Assembly: GCA_021234155.1 (NCBI GenBank)
Contig: JAJEKV010000479.1
Coordinates: 62,001-126,000, forward strand
Reading direction: 5' to 3'
Length of the DNA: 64,000 nt
Source of the DNA: Isoetes taiwanensis
Taxonomy: Eukaryota > Streptophyta > Lycopodiopsida > Isoetales > Isoetaceae
Of the stretch, positions 45,341 to 57,060 are shown piece after piece (the stretch's first letter is position 1; each line of letters opens with the position of its first letter). Under the pieces are notes generated by a model, which searched no databases, was not told where the DNA came from, and saw only the letters and a program-made list of their open reading frames with translations. Made by a program: the position numbers and the translations under genes.

Positions 45341-47271
45341 CTAGACTAATGTTGTACAGACTAGCTAGCTTATCCCACTGCCTTGCGGCAGCCAAAATGG
45401 AGGACACGTATAGGCTTTTAATTTCTACCACGTTGGGGATCATCACCGTATATCCCTAGTAACCAACTTCCAAATATAAATGACATTGGCAAGGTTTGAA
45501 CCCATGACCAAATGTAAATTTATTTTGGCATTTCTAGACCTATACCAACTCACCACACATCCATTGGGCAAAACATCTACCTTACATGCATCATTTGTAG
45601 GCAGGATTTAATCCCGCCTTAGGAAGTCCAGGTCCTAGGGGCAACTCTAGAGGCATGGCTTTTTTAGCCTCACCATCTAGTGGCACCTGCCATAGTCCCA
45701 TTGATTTTTTATTACTCCCATAGGCTAGACTAATGTTGTACAGACAAGCTAGCTTATCCCACTGCCTTGCGACAGCCAAAGTGGAGGACACGTATAGGCT
45801 TTTAAGTTCTACCACGTTGGGGATCATCATCGTATAACCCTAGTAACCAACTTCCAAATATAAATGACATTGGCAATGTTTGAAGCCATGACCAAATGTA
45901 CATTTATTTTGGCATTACCAAGCCTATACCAACTCACCACACATCCGTTGGGCAAAACATTTGCCTTACATGCATACTTTGTAGGCAAGATTTAATCGCG
46001 CCTTAGGAAGTCTAGATCGGCCACTCTAGGGGCACGGCTTTTTTAGCCTCACCATCCTAGTGCCACCTGCCACAGTCCCAAAGTGGAGGACACGTATAGG
46101 CTTTTACGTTCTACCATGTTGGGGATCATCATCGTATACCCCTAGTAACCAACTTCCAAATATAAATGACATTGGCAAGGTTTGAACCCACGACCAAATG
46201 TACATTTATTTTGGCACTACTAGACCTATACCAACTCACCACATATCCATTGGGCAAAACATTTGCCTTACATGCATACTTTGTAGGCAGGATTTAATCC
46301 TGCCTTAGGAAGTCTAGGTCCTCGGGGCAACTCTAGGGGCATGGCTTTTTTAGCCTCACCATCCTAGTGCCACCTGCCATAGTCCCATTGATTTCTTATT
46401 ACTTTGGCATAGTCCCATTGATTTCTTATTACGTTGTTTAAGGTCCATACTAGACTAATGTTGTACAAACTAGCTAGCTTATCCCACTGCCTTGCGGCAG
46501 CCAAAAGTGGAGGACACATATAGGCTTTTAAGTTCTACTACGTTGGGGATCATCATCGTATACCCCTAGTAACCAAATTCTAAATATAAATGGCATTAGC
46601 AAGGTTTGAATCCAAGACCAAATGTACATTTATTTTGGCACTACTAGGCCTATACCAACTCAACACACATCCGTTGGGCAAAACTTTTGCCTTACATGCA
46701 CACTTTGTAGGCAGGATTTTATCCCGCCTTAGGAAGTCTAGGTCCTAAGGGCAACTCTAGGGGCATGGCTTTTTTAGCCTCACCATCTTAGTGTCACCTG
46801 CCATAGTCCCATTGATTTTTTATTACTTTGTTTAAGGTCCATACTAGACTAATGTTGTACTAACTAGCTAGCTTATCCCATTGCCTTGCGGCAGCCAAAA
46901 GTGGAGGACACGTATAGATTTTTAAGTTCTACTACGTTGGGGATCATCATCGTATACCCTAGCAACCAAATTCTAAATATATAAATAACATTGACAAGGT
47001 TTAAACTCGTGACCAAATGTACATTTATTTTGGAATTACTAGACCTATACCAACTCACCACACATCCATTAGGCAAAATTTTTGCCTTACATGGACACTT
47101 TGTAGGCAATGAAGGCTAGGTCCTAGGGGCAACTCTAGAGGCATGGCTTTTTAAGCCTCACCATCCTAGTGCCACCTGCCATAGTCCCATTGATTTTTTA
47201 TTACTTTGTTTATGGTCCATACTTGACTAATGTTGTACAGACTAGCTAGCTTATCCCATTAAAAACCTGAA
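45341..47271 (-). repeat. Tandem array with tRNA-like pol III promoters (SINE-like units)
   Basis: Five units of about 350-400 bp (starting near 45341, 45725, 46078, 46446 and 46846) and a partial one at 47218. On the minus strand each contains GGATGTGTGGTGAGTTGGTA and, about 53 bp on, GGTCATGGGTTCAAACC. These resemble the D arm (A box) and T arm (B box, GWTCRANNC) of a tRNA, as in plant SINEs such as the Au family. Downstream lies a block with GGGCATGGCT-type and CCTAGGACC sequence. The third unit lacks its first 55 bp. Cloverleaf pairing is not preserved, so these are not tRNA genes. SINEs are normally dispersed; a tandem array is unusual. Confidence 0.65.
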
Positions 47272-47282
47272 TTTTCTTATAC
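47272..47282 (+). repeat. Left target-site duplication of LINE-4
   Basis: TTTTCTTATAC is repeated at 51259-51269. The left copy is followed by the LINE poly(T), i.e. the poly(A) tail on the minus strand. Confidence 0.75.
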
Positions 47283-50200
47283 CTTTTTTTTTTTTTTTAT
47301 GAACGTGGACCTTTATTACTCAAAGGAATACAAAGAGTACATAGGGGACTCAAAACCCAGTGGAGAAGATGTCCACTAGAGCAACACTACCCACCACATA
47401 CATAACATAGAAAAGCAGAGAATACATATAACCACGAGCACAACTATTTGCTATGAGTAAGTCTGAATTTGAAGATATCCCTCCCAAATGACACTTTTAA
47501 GGAAGAACACTTATATGCCTTTACAATGCGACTACGAGCATCACTAAGTACTTGCGTATCTGAAAAGACCTGTCCCTTGAAGATACGGAGATTTCATCTA
47601 TTCCAGATGGACCAGATGATCCAAGCAGATGCTAAGTAGAAAGCCCTCTTTGCCAACCTGTCCCAAGAACTAGGATAGACTGACAATAGGACCTGCTGAC
47701 TATTCAAGTCACAATGGAAAAGGCTCAAAAGCCAATGCCAAGCAAGTCGAACATGGTGACACAAGAAAAAGCAGTGCTCAATTGTCTCATTCCTCTGTAT
47801 GCAAAGAGGGCAGATCACAGAGACTTCTGGATGAAATCTATGAACAATAGTGTTTATCTGCACACATCTATGAATGATCTACCACCACAAGATAGATAGC
47901 TTAGGATGGAGCAATTTATCCCACACCCATCGCTAGACTACGTTCTGGTGAGGCTCAGGGATAACTAAAGGCCACTTTGGCGATGGAGGCAACACTTCTG
48001 GATGAAGCAGGACCACATACATCGAGTGCATCAGGTGCTCCTCCTTAACACTGCCATGAACCACCCAAAGCTGGGGAGCCACGCCTTGTGGATGTGGAGG
48101 AAGTGTAGCGGTTACTTTTTCCTAAATGCCACGGTCCCAACGAAGGAGGAGGAACTTCAATCTGAACTCATTCCATGTCAACAATCTTGTCTCATTATAC
48201 CATGCAGATACTGTGAGCACACCCGTTGTTCGCCATCGACGATGTGTCAATGGATGGACATAAGAGACCAGGGGAGAATACGCCTGGCCATCACCCAAAG
48301 GGATCCACCAACAACTGGTTGTAGGATCTGTGTGGGCCATCGGATGGAACTGAAGCAAAGTGTTGCACAGTCTCCCAAGCAACTAGCAACCCCTTGAGGA
48401 AAGGAGAGGCATTAGGATATGGAGAAAGTGGATAGAATAATGCCCATGGGAGGAGTGGCTTAATAGATGAAGAGCCAAAGGAAATGCACATCTGTAAAAA
48501 CTGGTGAATAAGACGCAGCCCTGGGGAATTATCAGCATTATTTAGAATCCACCATATGACTTAGAAATCAACACCTTGCTCTGGAGAAGAAAGTGAATCA
48601 TCCCCAGCCCCCCACAAAGTTTAGACATAATGCACTTTGCCCAACTAATTTTGACATCAACTCCTTCTTCAGTGCCACCCCAGATAAAGTTCCTGACAGT
48701 ACGAACAATGAGCTGCATCCTTGTCTGCGTTGCCAGCAAGATGGATGCCATATAGACATGTGTACTACTCAGAACTGACTTTGCCACAGTTATGCGACCA
48801 GCCATGGATAATTTAGCCGTGGATCACCAGAACAAATGCCTTTTCAACCCCTTAATAATAACATCCCACGCGTCTCCAGATGTGAGGTGTATACCAACTG
48901 GAATGCCCAGAAGCCTAGTTGCCTTCCCATGAGGAAGGACCTTCCATGGAAATGCAACCACAGAAGACGGCATTGGAGAGTCTAGGGCCCATAAGGCAGT
49001 ACACTTTTGCCATCCCACAAAGATACCAGAAGCCAAAGAGAAACTGTCCAACAAGGAAATGGCATTCTGCAAATTCTGCTCATCAGCCATTAAGAACAAG
49101 AAAGTGTCATCTGCATACTGATTACAAATCTCCTGTGAACCATTATTCATGGGAAGACCATGCAAGATGCCTTCCTGTACTACAAGAGAGAATACATGAG
49201 AAAGAATCTCTGCCACAATTGTAAAAAGCAGCGTTGCCAAAGAACAGCCCTGGCGAATGCCACGTCCCACCTGAGAAAATGTCGATGGTTCCCCTTGAAA
49301 AAGAACTGAAGAATGACCAGAATGATGAAGTTTCATAATGTCTGTTGCGAACCAAAACCAAGACGTAGGAGGCACTGCTCCAAGAAACTCCAGTCAACAT
49401 TGTCATATGCTTTTGCAAAGTCCAGTTTCAAGTATACAATGGAATAACCATGCATTCTAGCCCAATAGAGACTGTCATATACTGCTGCCACATTATTCAA
49501 GATACACCGGCGAGGCAAGAAACCTGACTGTGTGGAAGAGATGGACTCAGTAAGCACGCCACAAAGCTTCTGAGCAAAAGCTTTAGCGAAGATCTTGTAC
49601 ACTGAGGACAACAAGGTAATGGAGCGCCAATCTGAAATGGAAGAGGGGTCCTTACATTTTGGAATAAGGGAGATACAACCAGAGTTGAGGATTTTGTCCA
49701 GGTGCCTCTGTCTTTTAAAATCCCGGAAAGCATCATACACATCTGCACCGAGCCAATCCCAATACTCCTAGAAAAATTCCACCGGAATGCCATCAAGACC
49801 CGGACACTTGCCCCCTCTTGAAAGAAAATGTGGCCTCAGCTAAATTATTCTGGCTGATCTCAGCCTCTAAAGCGGCCCTTTGCTCATTGGTGATTGTAGG
49901 ATGAATCTTAGCAAGCAAAGCCTCTTGAAAATCTGATTGAAAGGGAATATGACGAGCAGAGAAGAAAGCGGAAAAGTGATTGTGCAAAAAGCCTCTAAGC
50001 TCAGTTGGATCTGAAATAACAAGCCTGAATGTTCAGACTCCATTTGCCGAATGCTACACAAAATTTGCTTCTCCACATGACCATCTGATGGGGCAACAGA
50101 CTGCATGCCTCAAGTTGTTGATAAAGAGCCAACAGAAGGCCTCGATTAGCAGAAGCCCGCTCACGACCCCCACCTTTAGCAAAAGATTTCACAGCAGCGA

Positions 50201-51258
50201 GAGCATCAACAATACCTACCATGCCCCTGCGCCGAGAGAAAGAAGTAAACCACGTCTGTCTACATATTGCCAGAAATTCCTCATCCTTCAAGAAAAATGT
50301 ATTTAGCTTGAAATATGTCTTAGATGCAGCATGTGCCACAGTATGAGAGCAAGAGAAATACTGTGGATTATGGTCAGAAATCGCAGCATTCAATAGGTTA
50401 TCACGATGAAAAGCAGGCAACAAGGTTGCTACCAAAGCATTATAGTAGCCTCTATCATATCTTGTATATGCTCTACCATCACCCAACCAGCCATTACACC
50501 AAGTAAAACTTGAAGGACCGTCAACTTCTATGAAGCCACAATCTTGCATAAGCGGTGCCATTGCTCCCGTTCAAAGCCCCGCACTATCTCTGCACCTCTG
50601 CCACATCTGTCTTGCTCAAGCTCAACCATGTTAAAATCACCCACCATGATCCATGCAACAGGGGAGCCTAACCTCAGTAATTTGGATCGCAAAGAAGCCT
50701 ACAATGCACCTTACTCTGACATGGTCGATTATGCGCATACACATTAACCAATTCCCATTCTTAGCCCTTATCAAACCACTTGATTATGATCCACCGGCCA
50801 AATCTGTCAACCTGAGTAAATGACACTGCAATATTCCTCCTCCATGCTGTAAGGACACCAGCCTTTGCCGAGTCTGAGGCCACCACAAGAACATTGTACT
50901 GCCTATTGATTACTGCAGCAACTTTGTAGGCATCCTCTTTCTTGCATTTATGCGCTTGCAAACATATGACATCTGAGTCCCACCTCGCCAGGGCCATGGA
51001 CAACCTGCTCCTTTTAGTAGATGAGGAGGCAACCCCTCGCACATTCCAGGAGATTCTTCATTGATCAGGTGGATGTGGAAGATGCTCTAAGTCCATATCA
51101 ACATGTATATGAGACTCAGTATCCACTTGATCAGCCTAATGTGGCTGTGATGCTATTGGATGGGTAGTAACCATGTTGAGAAGTGGTGGTTCAACAAGGT
51201 TAGGAGAAGCAGATGCAGAGGGCTGCAGTGCAAAGCTATTCCTCCTCTAAGCGTCTTT
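47283..51258 (-). pseudogene. LINE-4: decayed L1-type retrotransposon, nearly full ORF2
   Basis: Bounded by an 11 bp duplication (47272-47282 and 51259-51269) with poly(T) at 47283-47299. On the minus strand, in order: endonuclease start (51042-50761, with ARWDSDVICLQAHKCKKEDA), endonuclease end (50561, FTWCN...SDHNP), linker, RT fragments (49796-48824) with GCISLIPKCKDPSSISDWR, SGFLPRR, RGIRQGCSLA and the catalytic NQYADDTFLF near 49110, then LSMAGRITVAK-like sequence at 48805 and the Cys/His end ICPLCIQRNETIEHCFFLC at about 47800. At least eight frames are needed, so it is inactive and older than LINE-3, its nearest relative here. ORF1 is not visible; the 51060-51250 stretch may be its last part. 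Confidence 0.88.
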
Positions 51259-51269
51259 TTTTCTTATAC

Positions 51270-51823
51270 TTTGTAATCTATTCTTGACGAAATTGATCAG
51301 AAAACATAAATGAAGCTCTAAACCTGAAAAATCTAGCTCAAATTCAGGCTTGCATGAAAGAAATAGGTTGCAAAGCTTGAAATTTCGAAGAATTTAGCTC
51401 GATAGATCAAATTTGATTAGAAAAACTAAAGTCTTTAGCTCCAATTTGGATCTGCGGAATTGAAAAATATATTTTTATAGTTATCAGAAATCAGCGGCGA
51501 AATTTTGGTGATGGAAGAAATTGTGCGAGAAGGATCTACTTAATTTAGACTCTTTGATAGAAGAAATTGGCAAAAACAACAGAGCCCAAGCGAATATTTA
51601 ATGAATTACCAGCCCCAGAAGCTCCAATCTGGAAAGGGGATATCAATTATATCCCTTTTAGTGTAGTAGCTAAATGAAGGTAGTTTGGGCGAATTAGAAT
51701 TCACATGTTCTGCAGGCTGATTTGAGGCCGATCATCGCAGCTAAAAATCATGTCTAAATCCGGTATCAAGCATGCAAATCTCTCCAACAAAAGTGACACG
51801 CTCCATAGAGTGTCCCAGATTAG
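51270..51823. other. Stretch with no recognised gene
   Basis: AT-rich sequence with no frame above 60 codons. Repeated AAATCTAGCTC-, AAGCTTGAAATTT- and GAAGAAATTG-like phrases resemble a plant 5' leader or intron. It continues the site split by LINE-4. Confidence 0.3.
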
Positions 51824-52166
51824 ATGGATGCAGATGTGACAGTTAGTATTCCAACAATGCTTTTAGGGGATATAGCATATCCAAGCAGAAGATTCTTGAT
51901 GAAAGGTATTTCCAGATGGTACAGGGGATTCTGGCAGGTTCAACAAGAGGATTTGCAAGGGCAGAGTTTGTGTAGAGAATGGATTTGGGATGATAAAAGA
52001 GAAGTTCAGGATCCTCAAGGCTTTGCCTATTCATGTTGGCAGGGCAGCCAAGATCAGTCATGCAGCATTATGGAATGTCTGCATTATGGAGGATTTAGAA
52101 TTGGAGATGTTGCCCAAGAAATTGAAGAAGGAGAGACTTGATAAGACATGTCATCTTCCAAAATAG
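51824..52166 (+). pseudogene. PIF/Harbinger transposase fragment
   Basis: The DDE transposase of PIF/Harbinger elements cuts and pastes at 3 bp targets. The first frame gives LLGDIAYPSRRFLMKGI, matching the second catalytic Asp region (LLGDxxYPLxxWLMxPY). After a frameshift near 51935 the frame 51939-52166 gives FNKRICKGRVCVENGFGMIK, then EKFRIL, matching the catalytic Glu region (ARxxxExxFGxLKxRFRIL), and ends KKERLDKTCHLPK. The first Asp and the N-terminal half are missing. No MYB-like partner gene or terminal repeats were found. It may be domesticated-gene debris (HARBI1-like) or a captured fragment. Confidence 0.7.
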
Positions 52167-52655
52167 GGATGGCAGAAACTTAGTTTGATTCTTTCATTCA
52201 TTTTAGCAAACTACTTACATCTAAATTCAATGTCAATGTTATCCCATCTGTGAATATTAATAAATATCTAATTTTCCAATTCTGGTCCATTTTGTGATAA
52301 GTTTAGTAATGTCATTACAAATGCACTATTTTACAGATGCAGTTCAGATTTAAGATTGCAAAACAGAGCAAACTCTTATGTACCAGGTTCTTAAAGTTAT
52401 ATGAACACGCTGATTGCATGAAGTTTTGAATTACAACAGTTTAAATATGACTAGTGTGTTATTTCTATGAATGAATAACTTAACCATGTTCACAGCCTGT
52501 AATCTTATAGCAGTTAACATTATTTCCTTTCAGTATAATAACATTATAGTAGCAGACATTAGTATTCATTAACCATTAGAGATCATAGATCATTACCATC
52601 ACAGATTAGAGAATTACAACAGATAATAAATAGAATATTTTGTATTAATATGAAA

Positions 52656-52683
52656 CTAGTTATGGTGTCCAGCATTGCTGGGC
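52656..52683 (-). mobile_element. Helitron 3' end, minus strand
   Basis: On the minus strand: hairpin GCCCAGCAATGCTGGAC (52683-52667, one mismatched pair), then ACCATAA and CTAG (52659-52656). The body extends to the right; its 5' end is unidentified. Confidence 0.8.
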
Positions 52684-52875
52684 TAATGTCGGACTACAAA
52701 TGCGTAAGGCACAATTGTATTATATTGGGAGTTACAAAGATCTTCAATTGAACTAATATAATGCAACACGATGGGGTCAGTAGTCATTATCTAAGCTTGT
52801 CTAGTATCATCATTACTGCAAAGGTTTTTCCCTTGAAAACCTTTCGAGGCAGGGGTTTTTTAATCCTAGTAGTAA

Positions 52876-52903
52876 CTAGTAATGGTGCCCAACGTTGTTG
52901 GGC
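52876..52903 (-). mobile_element. Helitron 3' end with covarying hairpin, minus strand
   Basis: Hairpin GCCCAACAACGTTGGGC (52903-52887), then ACCATTA and CTAG (52879-52876). One G-C pair of the common hairpin has become A-T on both sides. Preceded by CTCAACTTAC on the minus strand, like the TCAACTTAT box of the 36832 end. Confidence 0.85.
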
Positions 52904-52920
52904 GTAAGTTGAGAAGCTGT

Positions 52921-53122
52921 AATCACTACTACAAAAATAGGTAGAAATGGCACAAAAGTGACATTTATCCTCCGCCTTTTTACCGCGTATAAACGTCACT
53001 TTTGTGCCATTTGGGGAGCAGAAACGTTATAAATGGCACAAAAGTGACGTTTATACGCGGTAAAAGGGCGGAGGATAAATGTCACTTTTGTGCCATTTCT
53101 ACCTATTTTTGTAGTAGTGAAT
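52921..53122. mobile_element. CACTA-type hairpin MITE, near-perfect palindrome
   Basis: 196 bp (52924-53119) with ends CACTACTACAAAAATAGG and its inverse, flanked by a 3 bp duplication AAT (52921-52923 and 53120-53122), as in CACTA (En/Spm) elements. The two arms of about 89 bp differ at one visible position around an 18 bp loop. Each arm is itself partly palindromic, starting near AAATGGCACAAAAGTGAC and ending GTCACTTTTGTGCCATTT, so that motif occurs four times. The near identity implies a young or recently corrected element. A transcript would fold into a long perfect hairpin. Confidence 0.9.
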
Positions 53123-53200
53123 AAATTATGCTCAATCCATAATTCTTATTTTTGTAATTATTGTGCGGATGTAAAATGAGGCACTATGTGATATTATAGG

Positions 53201-53229
53201 CTATAGAAAATTGGCCACCGTTGGTGGGC
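53201..53229 (-). mobile_element. Helitron 3' end, GCCCACC subtype, damaged
   Basis: On the minus strand: GCCCACCAACGGTGGCC (53229-53213, one mismatched pair), then AATTTT and CTATAG in place of CTAG. It could be the 3' end of the minus-strand Helitron whose 5' end is near 60655, since the family sequences agree in orientation. Confidence 0.6.
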
Positions 53230-53305
53230 TTTCTATGTGATTGTATATGAAGATTCAGAGACTAATGTGTTGTCTATGAGGAAGTGATGTTAAATTGAGT
53301 TTTTA

Positions 53306-56300
53306 ATAGAATAGAATAGAATAGAATATGATTTTATCGTCCACGGAGACCAACTGGCCTATGGGACCCAAGTACAAAGAGAGAGCAGCAGGCGTATTAC
53401 TACCGGGATTAAAAACCCCACCAAGGGTTTTCGGGAAAAACCTTAGGAGCAATAAGGATCTTTGACATACCGCACGATTATATACATAATCACAAGTACA
53501 ACCGAGGTTAATGCCGGATTGGGGGGCATAAGCGAGTCCGCAGATCCATTACCTCCACGGAGGTAACGATCCCAACAAGCCTACAGAGGCCGTGCTCGGT
53601 AGCTCATGCAAGGGCGATGGGGGCACAACTAACCGAGCATACCGAGCCCGGATATGCTCGTGATACGGACAGGCCCGGAGGGCGTGACTTTCATCCTCAA
53701 TGGCACCTGTTGGCGGCATTGGCGGACTCTGTCCTCACGCGGCTCGAATCCATCTCCCTGTCTCAATGCGGAGGTGGTGTGCACTGCGGCGAATGGAAGC
53801 AATCACCTGGCGCTTTTTCATGGGTAGATGGGTGCGCGTGTAGTGGTGTGGGCCCCTCGTGAGCATGGGATTAACCTGGCTTGTCGATAATTTGCCACCT
53901 TGACATGTGGCCGGGGCCTCTACATCCCAAAGCTTGGCCATGAAGCAAGCATCAAATCTTTGCTTCAAGGCGTTCCTTTGGTGTATGCCTTTGGTCCACA
54001 TCCGGTGCCTGCACATTCCATAGCGAGAGCCACCGGGCTTGCTTGTCTTTCCAGAGGGGCTTTGAGTCGCTGCGGGCCCATCGCCTTCGCCAAAGCAAGG
54101 TTGGGCAGCCGGGCTTCATCCATAGCCACCACCTTCGGAAGTAAATAATGTGACGTTCAGTAAGCAGCCCTCTCGTAATGGAAGGAAGCCTGTCTCTGGA
54201 GCAAGATCCGATATGGGGACCGTGGATTTCACTCCCGGCCCCGGGCCAAGAAGGCCTTACGTGCACTGCTCTAGATCGTTCCAAGTGGTGAGGGATATCA
54301 CGGCCCCCCACTTCTGCCCCATAGAGGAGGACCGGTTCAACCAAGGCCACGAACAAGTGTGCCTGGTGACCCCATGCATACTGACTACGCCTTGTGATTG
54401 TTGTTTTGCATTGCATCTGGGGCTTTCCGGCGACTGCAGTGACCCGTAACGATGGATGCATCCCGGTGTGTGGTAGTAGAAAACTCAATGCCCAAATACT
54501 TATAAGATGAGCCACCTCCACTACCGCCGGTAAGTGAATGAGGGAAGGCGTGGGTGCGGGATGATGGGACCAGTGAGCACCCTTGTCTTGGCCAAGTTAA
54601 CTCTCATGTCGGTGAATTGGCGAAAGTGTCCAAAGCATCCGGTGGCGTTGCATGTCCTGCGGGGTATATGCGAAGCAGGTCAACATCATCGATATATGAG
54701 TTGCGGATTATGTGGTGCATCAGCGCGCCTCCCCGTGCTCGCTAGCCATTCTTCTAGGCTGGTCAATGTACAAGTTTAAGAGCGTCGGGGATAGAGGGCA
54801 GCCCCGGCGCACCCAATGCTACTAACAACGGGCTCCCCGACGGTGTGAGGCGACCCGGAGCAAGCCTCATTATAGTCTCGTATATAGCATTCGCAAGTCG
54901 ACGGGGTCCCTAGCTGTCTCAATCTATCCCACAACTTATCCCGGAGGCATCGTGGTCAAAAGCCTTTGCGAAATCCACAAAACAACAGTCATGATTCTCA
55001 AGGCCGATTAAGGCTATCCTCTATGAGTGTTCGCAGAGTGAAGATATGGTCAATAGTAGAATGCCGGGCGGCTTCCACACAAGTCGTGAGAGCCCGCACT
55101 TCTCCATCCCTCCGCCCAAAGTGTCAATCGCCGCCAAGAATCCCGGCAAGCAACTTGGCAAAGACGTAACCGACCATAATGGTACGATAGTTGGGGCTGT
55201 GGGGTCCCCGCTTTGTATATGGGCACAACTCTACCGGTAGTCCAAAGGCGGGGAAGCCTTCTTGCAATGCCCTGTTGAAGAGTGCCGTGAGAACCGGCAC
55301 CATTGGGGGGCCCGCCCACTTGAGAAGCTCGCGCGCATACCATCCAAATCTGGCGCCTTGCCGTTAGCATAGTTGCATGTGCCCATTATGACATCCCTTC
55401 ATTAATGACCGGTGCTAGCCCACATGCGGAGGTACCGGGTGCCCGGCTTCCCATTGGGTCATACATACCGCTGCAAATATCTCACCCATTGTTCGGGGTA
55501 ATATTTCACGTGGGGAACGTGGGCTTACTCAAGACCTTTCTCGAAGGCCCTAGGGTGGCGGTCTAGAAGACCAAACATCTGTTGCGGTCTTGAGGAAGGA
55601 GCGGTATTGACGGACGGCTGCTTGGGCGAATGGTGGGTCCAAAGACTTGGCGGAGCCATCGTTTCAGCTCCGACATTTGTCATCGAACCGGTGATTGCGA
55701 GGGAAGGTGATTGCAGCCCACGTGGATCGTCGAGGCGGCCTCTCCCAAAGCATCATCCCCTACCCTCGAAGGAGCTGGTTCATTTGGGCCGTCTATTTGT
55801 TGAAGTGTGGGGAGTTGCAAAGACGCCCGGCAGCTCATGCTCAAGCATCCTCGCATAGAGCGCCCGCATGATCATAGTCCGAGGCGCAACCGCCGTGGTA
55901 CATGGGGTGTTGGGGCAATGGGTGCTTTCGGTTATTTTGCCAATCTATCCGCAAACAGGGCCTGATGGTCGAGTCTACTTCCTCGTCCGACCACCGCCCC
56001 GCTTAACAGGCGCAGTGATCAAGTGTAGGCATTGCTCGTCGCTAGCACGTAATCCACCACACCGGTGCCGCCCCACGGTTCTCGGTTTACAAGTGAAGGC
56101 CGGAGGGCCCGACCCATGCCGACCATTGCAAATGACCGGTCAAAGATACTACCCCAACGGCGGTGAATGCTGCCATACCGCGGTCACACGGGTCATCGGA
56201 CGCCTTTGGCCAAACCATCTGCGGGGTCCATTTGCAACACATCCTCGCCTAGAGGTGCGAATTTTGGGATCCGCTCTGTCCCTGTGCGGCATTGAAGTCT

Positions 56301-57060
56301 CCAAGCAACATGACCTTGCCCAATTGTTGCATGATGGCGTATGTCATCATATAGATCGACATAGGGCTCCGCCTGTCCACATCCAAGCGCGTGTGGTAAA
56401 AGTTGCTCTCAAAGATGTGGAAAGTAGCAAGCCGCCACAAAGAGAGGGGCTGCCATCGCTGTTTACGCACTTTTCGCACCCACAGTGTATCATTGTGCTC
56501 GTCTGCCTTGCACGGGGAGACCGATTGGGCCAAGGTCATGCAGTAGTAACACGCAATTCCTCCGTGTCCTCGTTTCCGGTGCACTCATTGAAGAGGCGAG
56601 TAGCCTGGTATCCGGCAAATCAGGTAGCTTTGCGGACCAAAGCATGTTCCCATGTTTCCATGAGGAAGATAAGGTCCATGTCCATGGCGACGGAATTGAG
56701 ACTGTTCCCCTTCTGCCATGGAAAGCCACGGCAATTCCAGGATACCACGCTGAGGCACGATCCCTATTTAGTGGCATGCATCGCCACTTCAGGTCCGGTG
56801 GTAGTGGTGGTCCCAGGGGGAGCGGAAGATGTGGATGCCTGTGCCGCTGGGGCCCCCTCAGAGGGGACTCGAGGGGCCGGAGTGCCTGCATCCCTGTTTG
56901 GCTGCCTAAATTCCCGCATCCTTCCCCGGACCAGCCCCGCTGCCCCTCCATGTCTGCGGCAGTCCCTGACTTTGGCCAGCTCACGCCTTCGGGTCTCTTG
57001 CTGTGCTGGGGTCAAGTCCCGGTCAACGTACAGAGTATGATAAGATGTGGTTGTGTCCTC
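53306..57060 (-). pseudogene. LINE-5: GC-rich, highly decayed LINE with (TTCTA)n tail
   Basis: On the minus strand: endonuclease start near 56750-56640 (VVSWNCRGFPWQKG...MDLIFLMETWEHA), endonuclease middle at 56249-56584 (VMLLGDFNAAQG), RT fingers near 55250-55130 (WTTGRVVPIYKAG, then a decayed NYR), the C-terminal HHLRIETGRW at about 53760, then a 3' UTR with a GTCTCCGTGGAC hairpin and about four TTCTA units (53329-53306) in place of poly(A). Many small deletions break every frame. The GC content (about 57%) contrasts with the surroundings. The 390-codon plus-strand frame at 55868-57040 is an antisense shadow. It shares its C-terminal motif with the 44590 stub and its tail with the 63158 stub. 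Its clade is uncertain; it is not a poly(A) L1. Confidence 0.8.

Noticed and set aside
45490-45565. tRNA gene on the minus strand
   Set aside because: A- and B-box-like sequences are present, but the spacing is long, the acceptor and anticodon stems do not pair, and the same sequence repeats in tandem as part of a 350-400 bp unit.
55868-57040. 390-codon plus-strand frame
   Set aside because: It is antisense to the endonuclease part of the GC-rich LINE-5 (SWNCRG and LLGDFNAAQG read on the other strand). High GC reduces stops.
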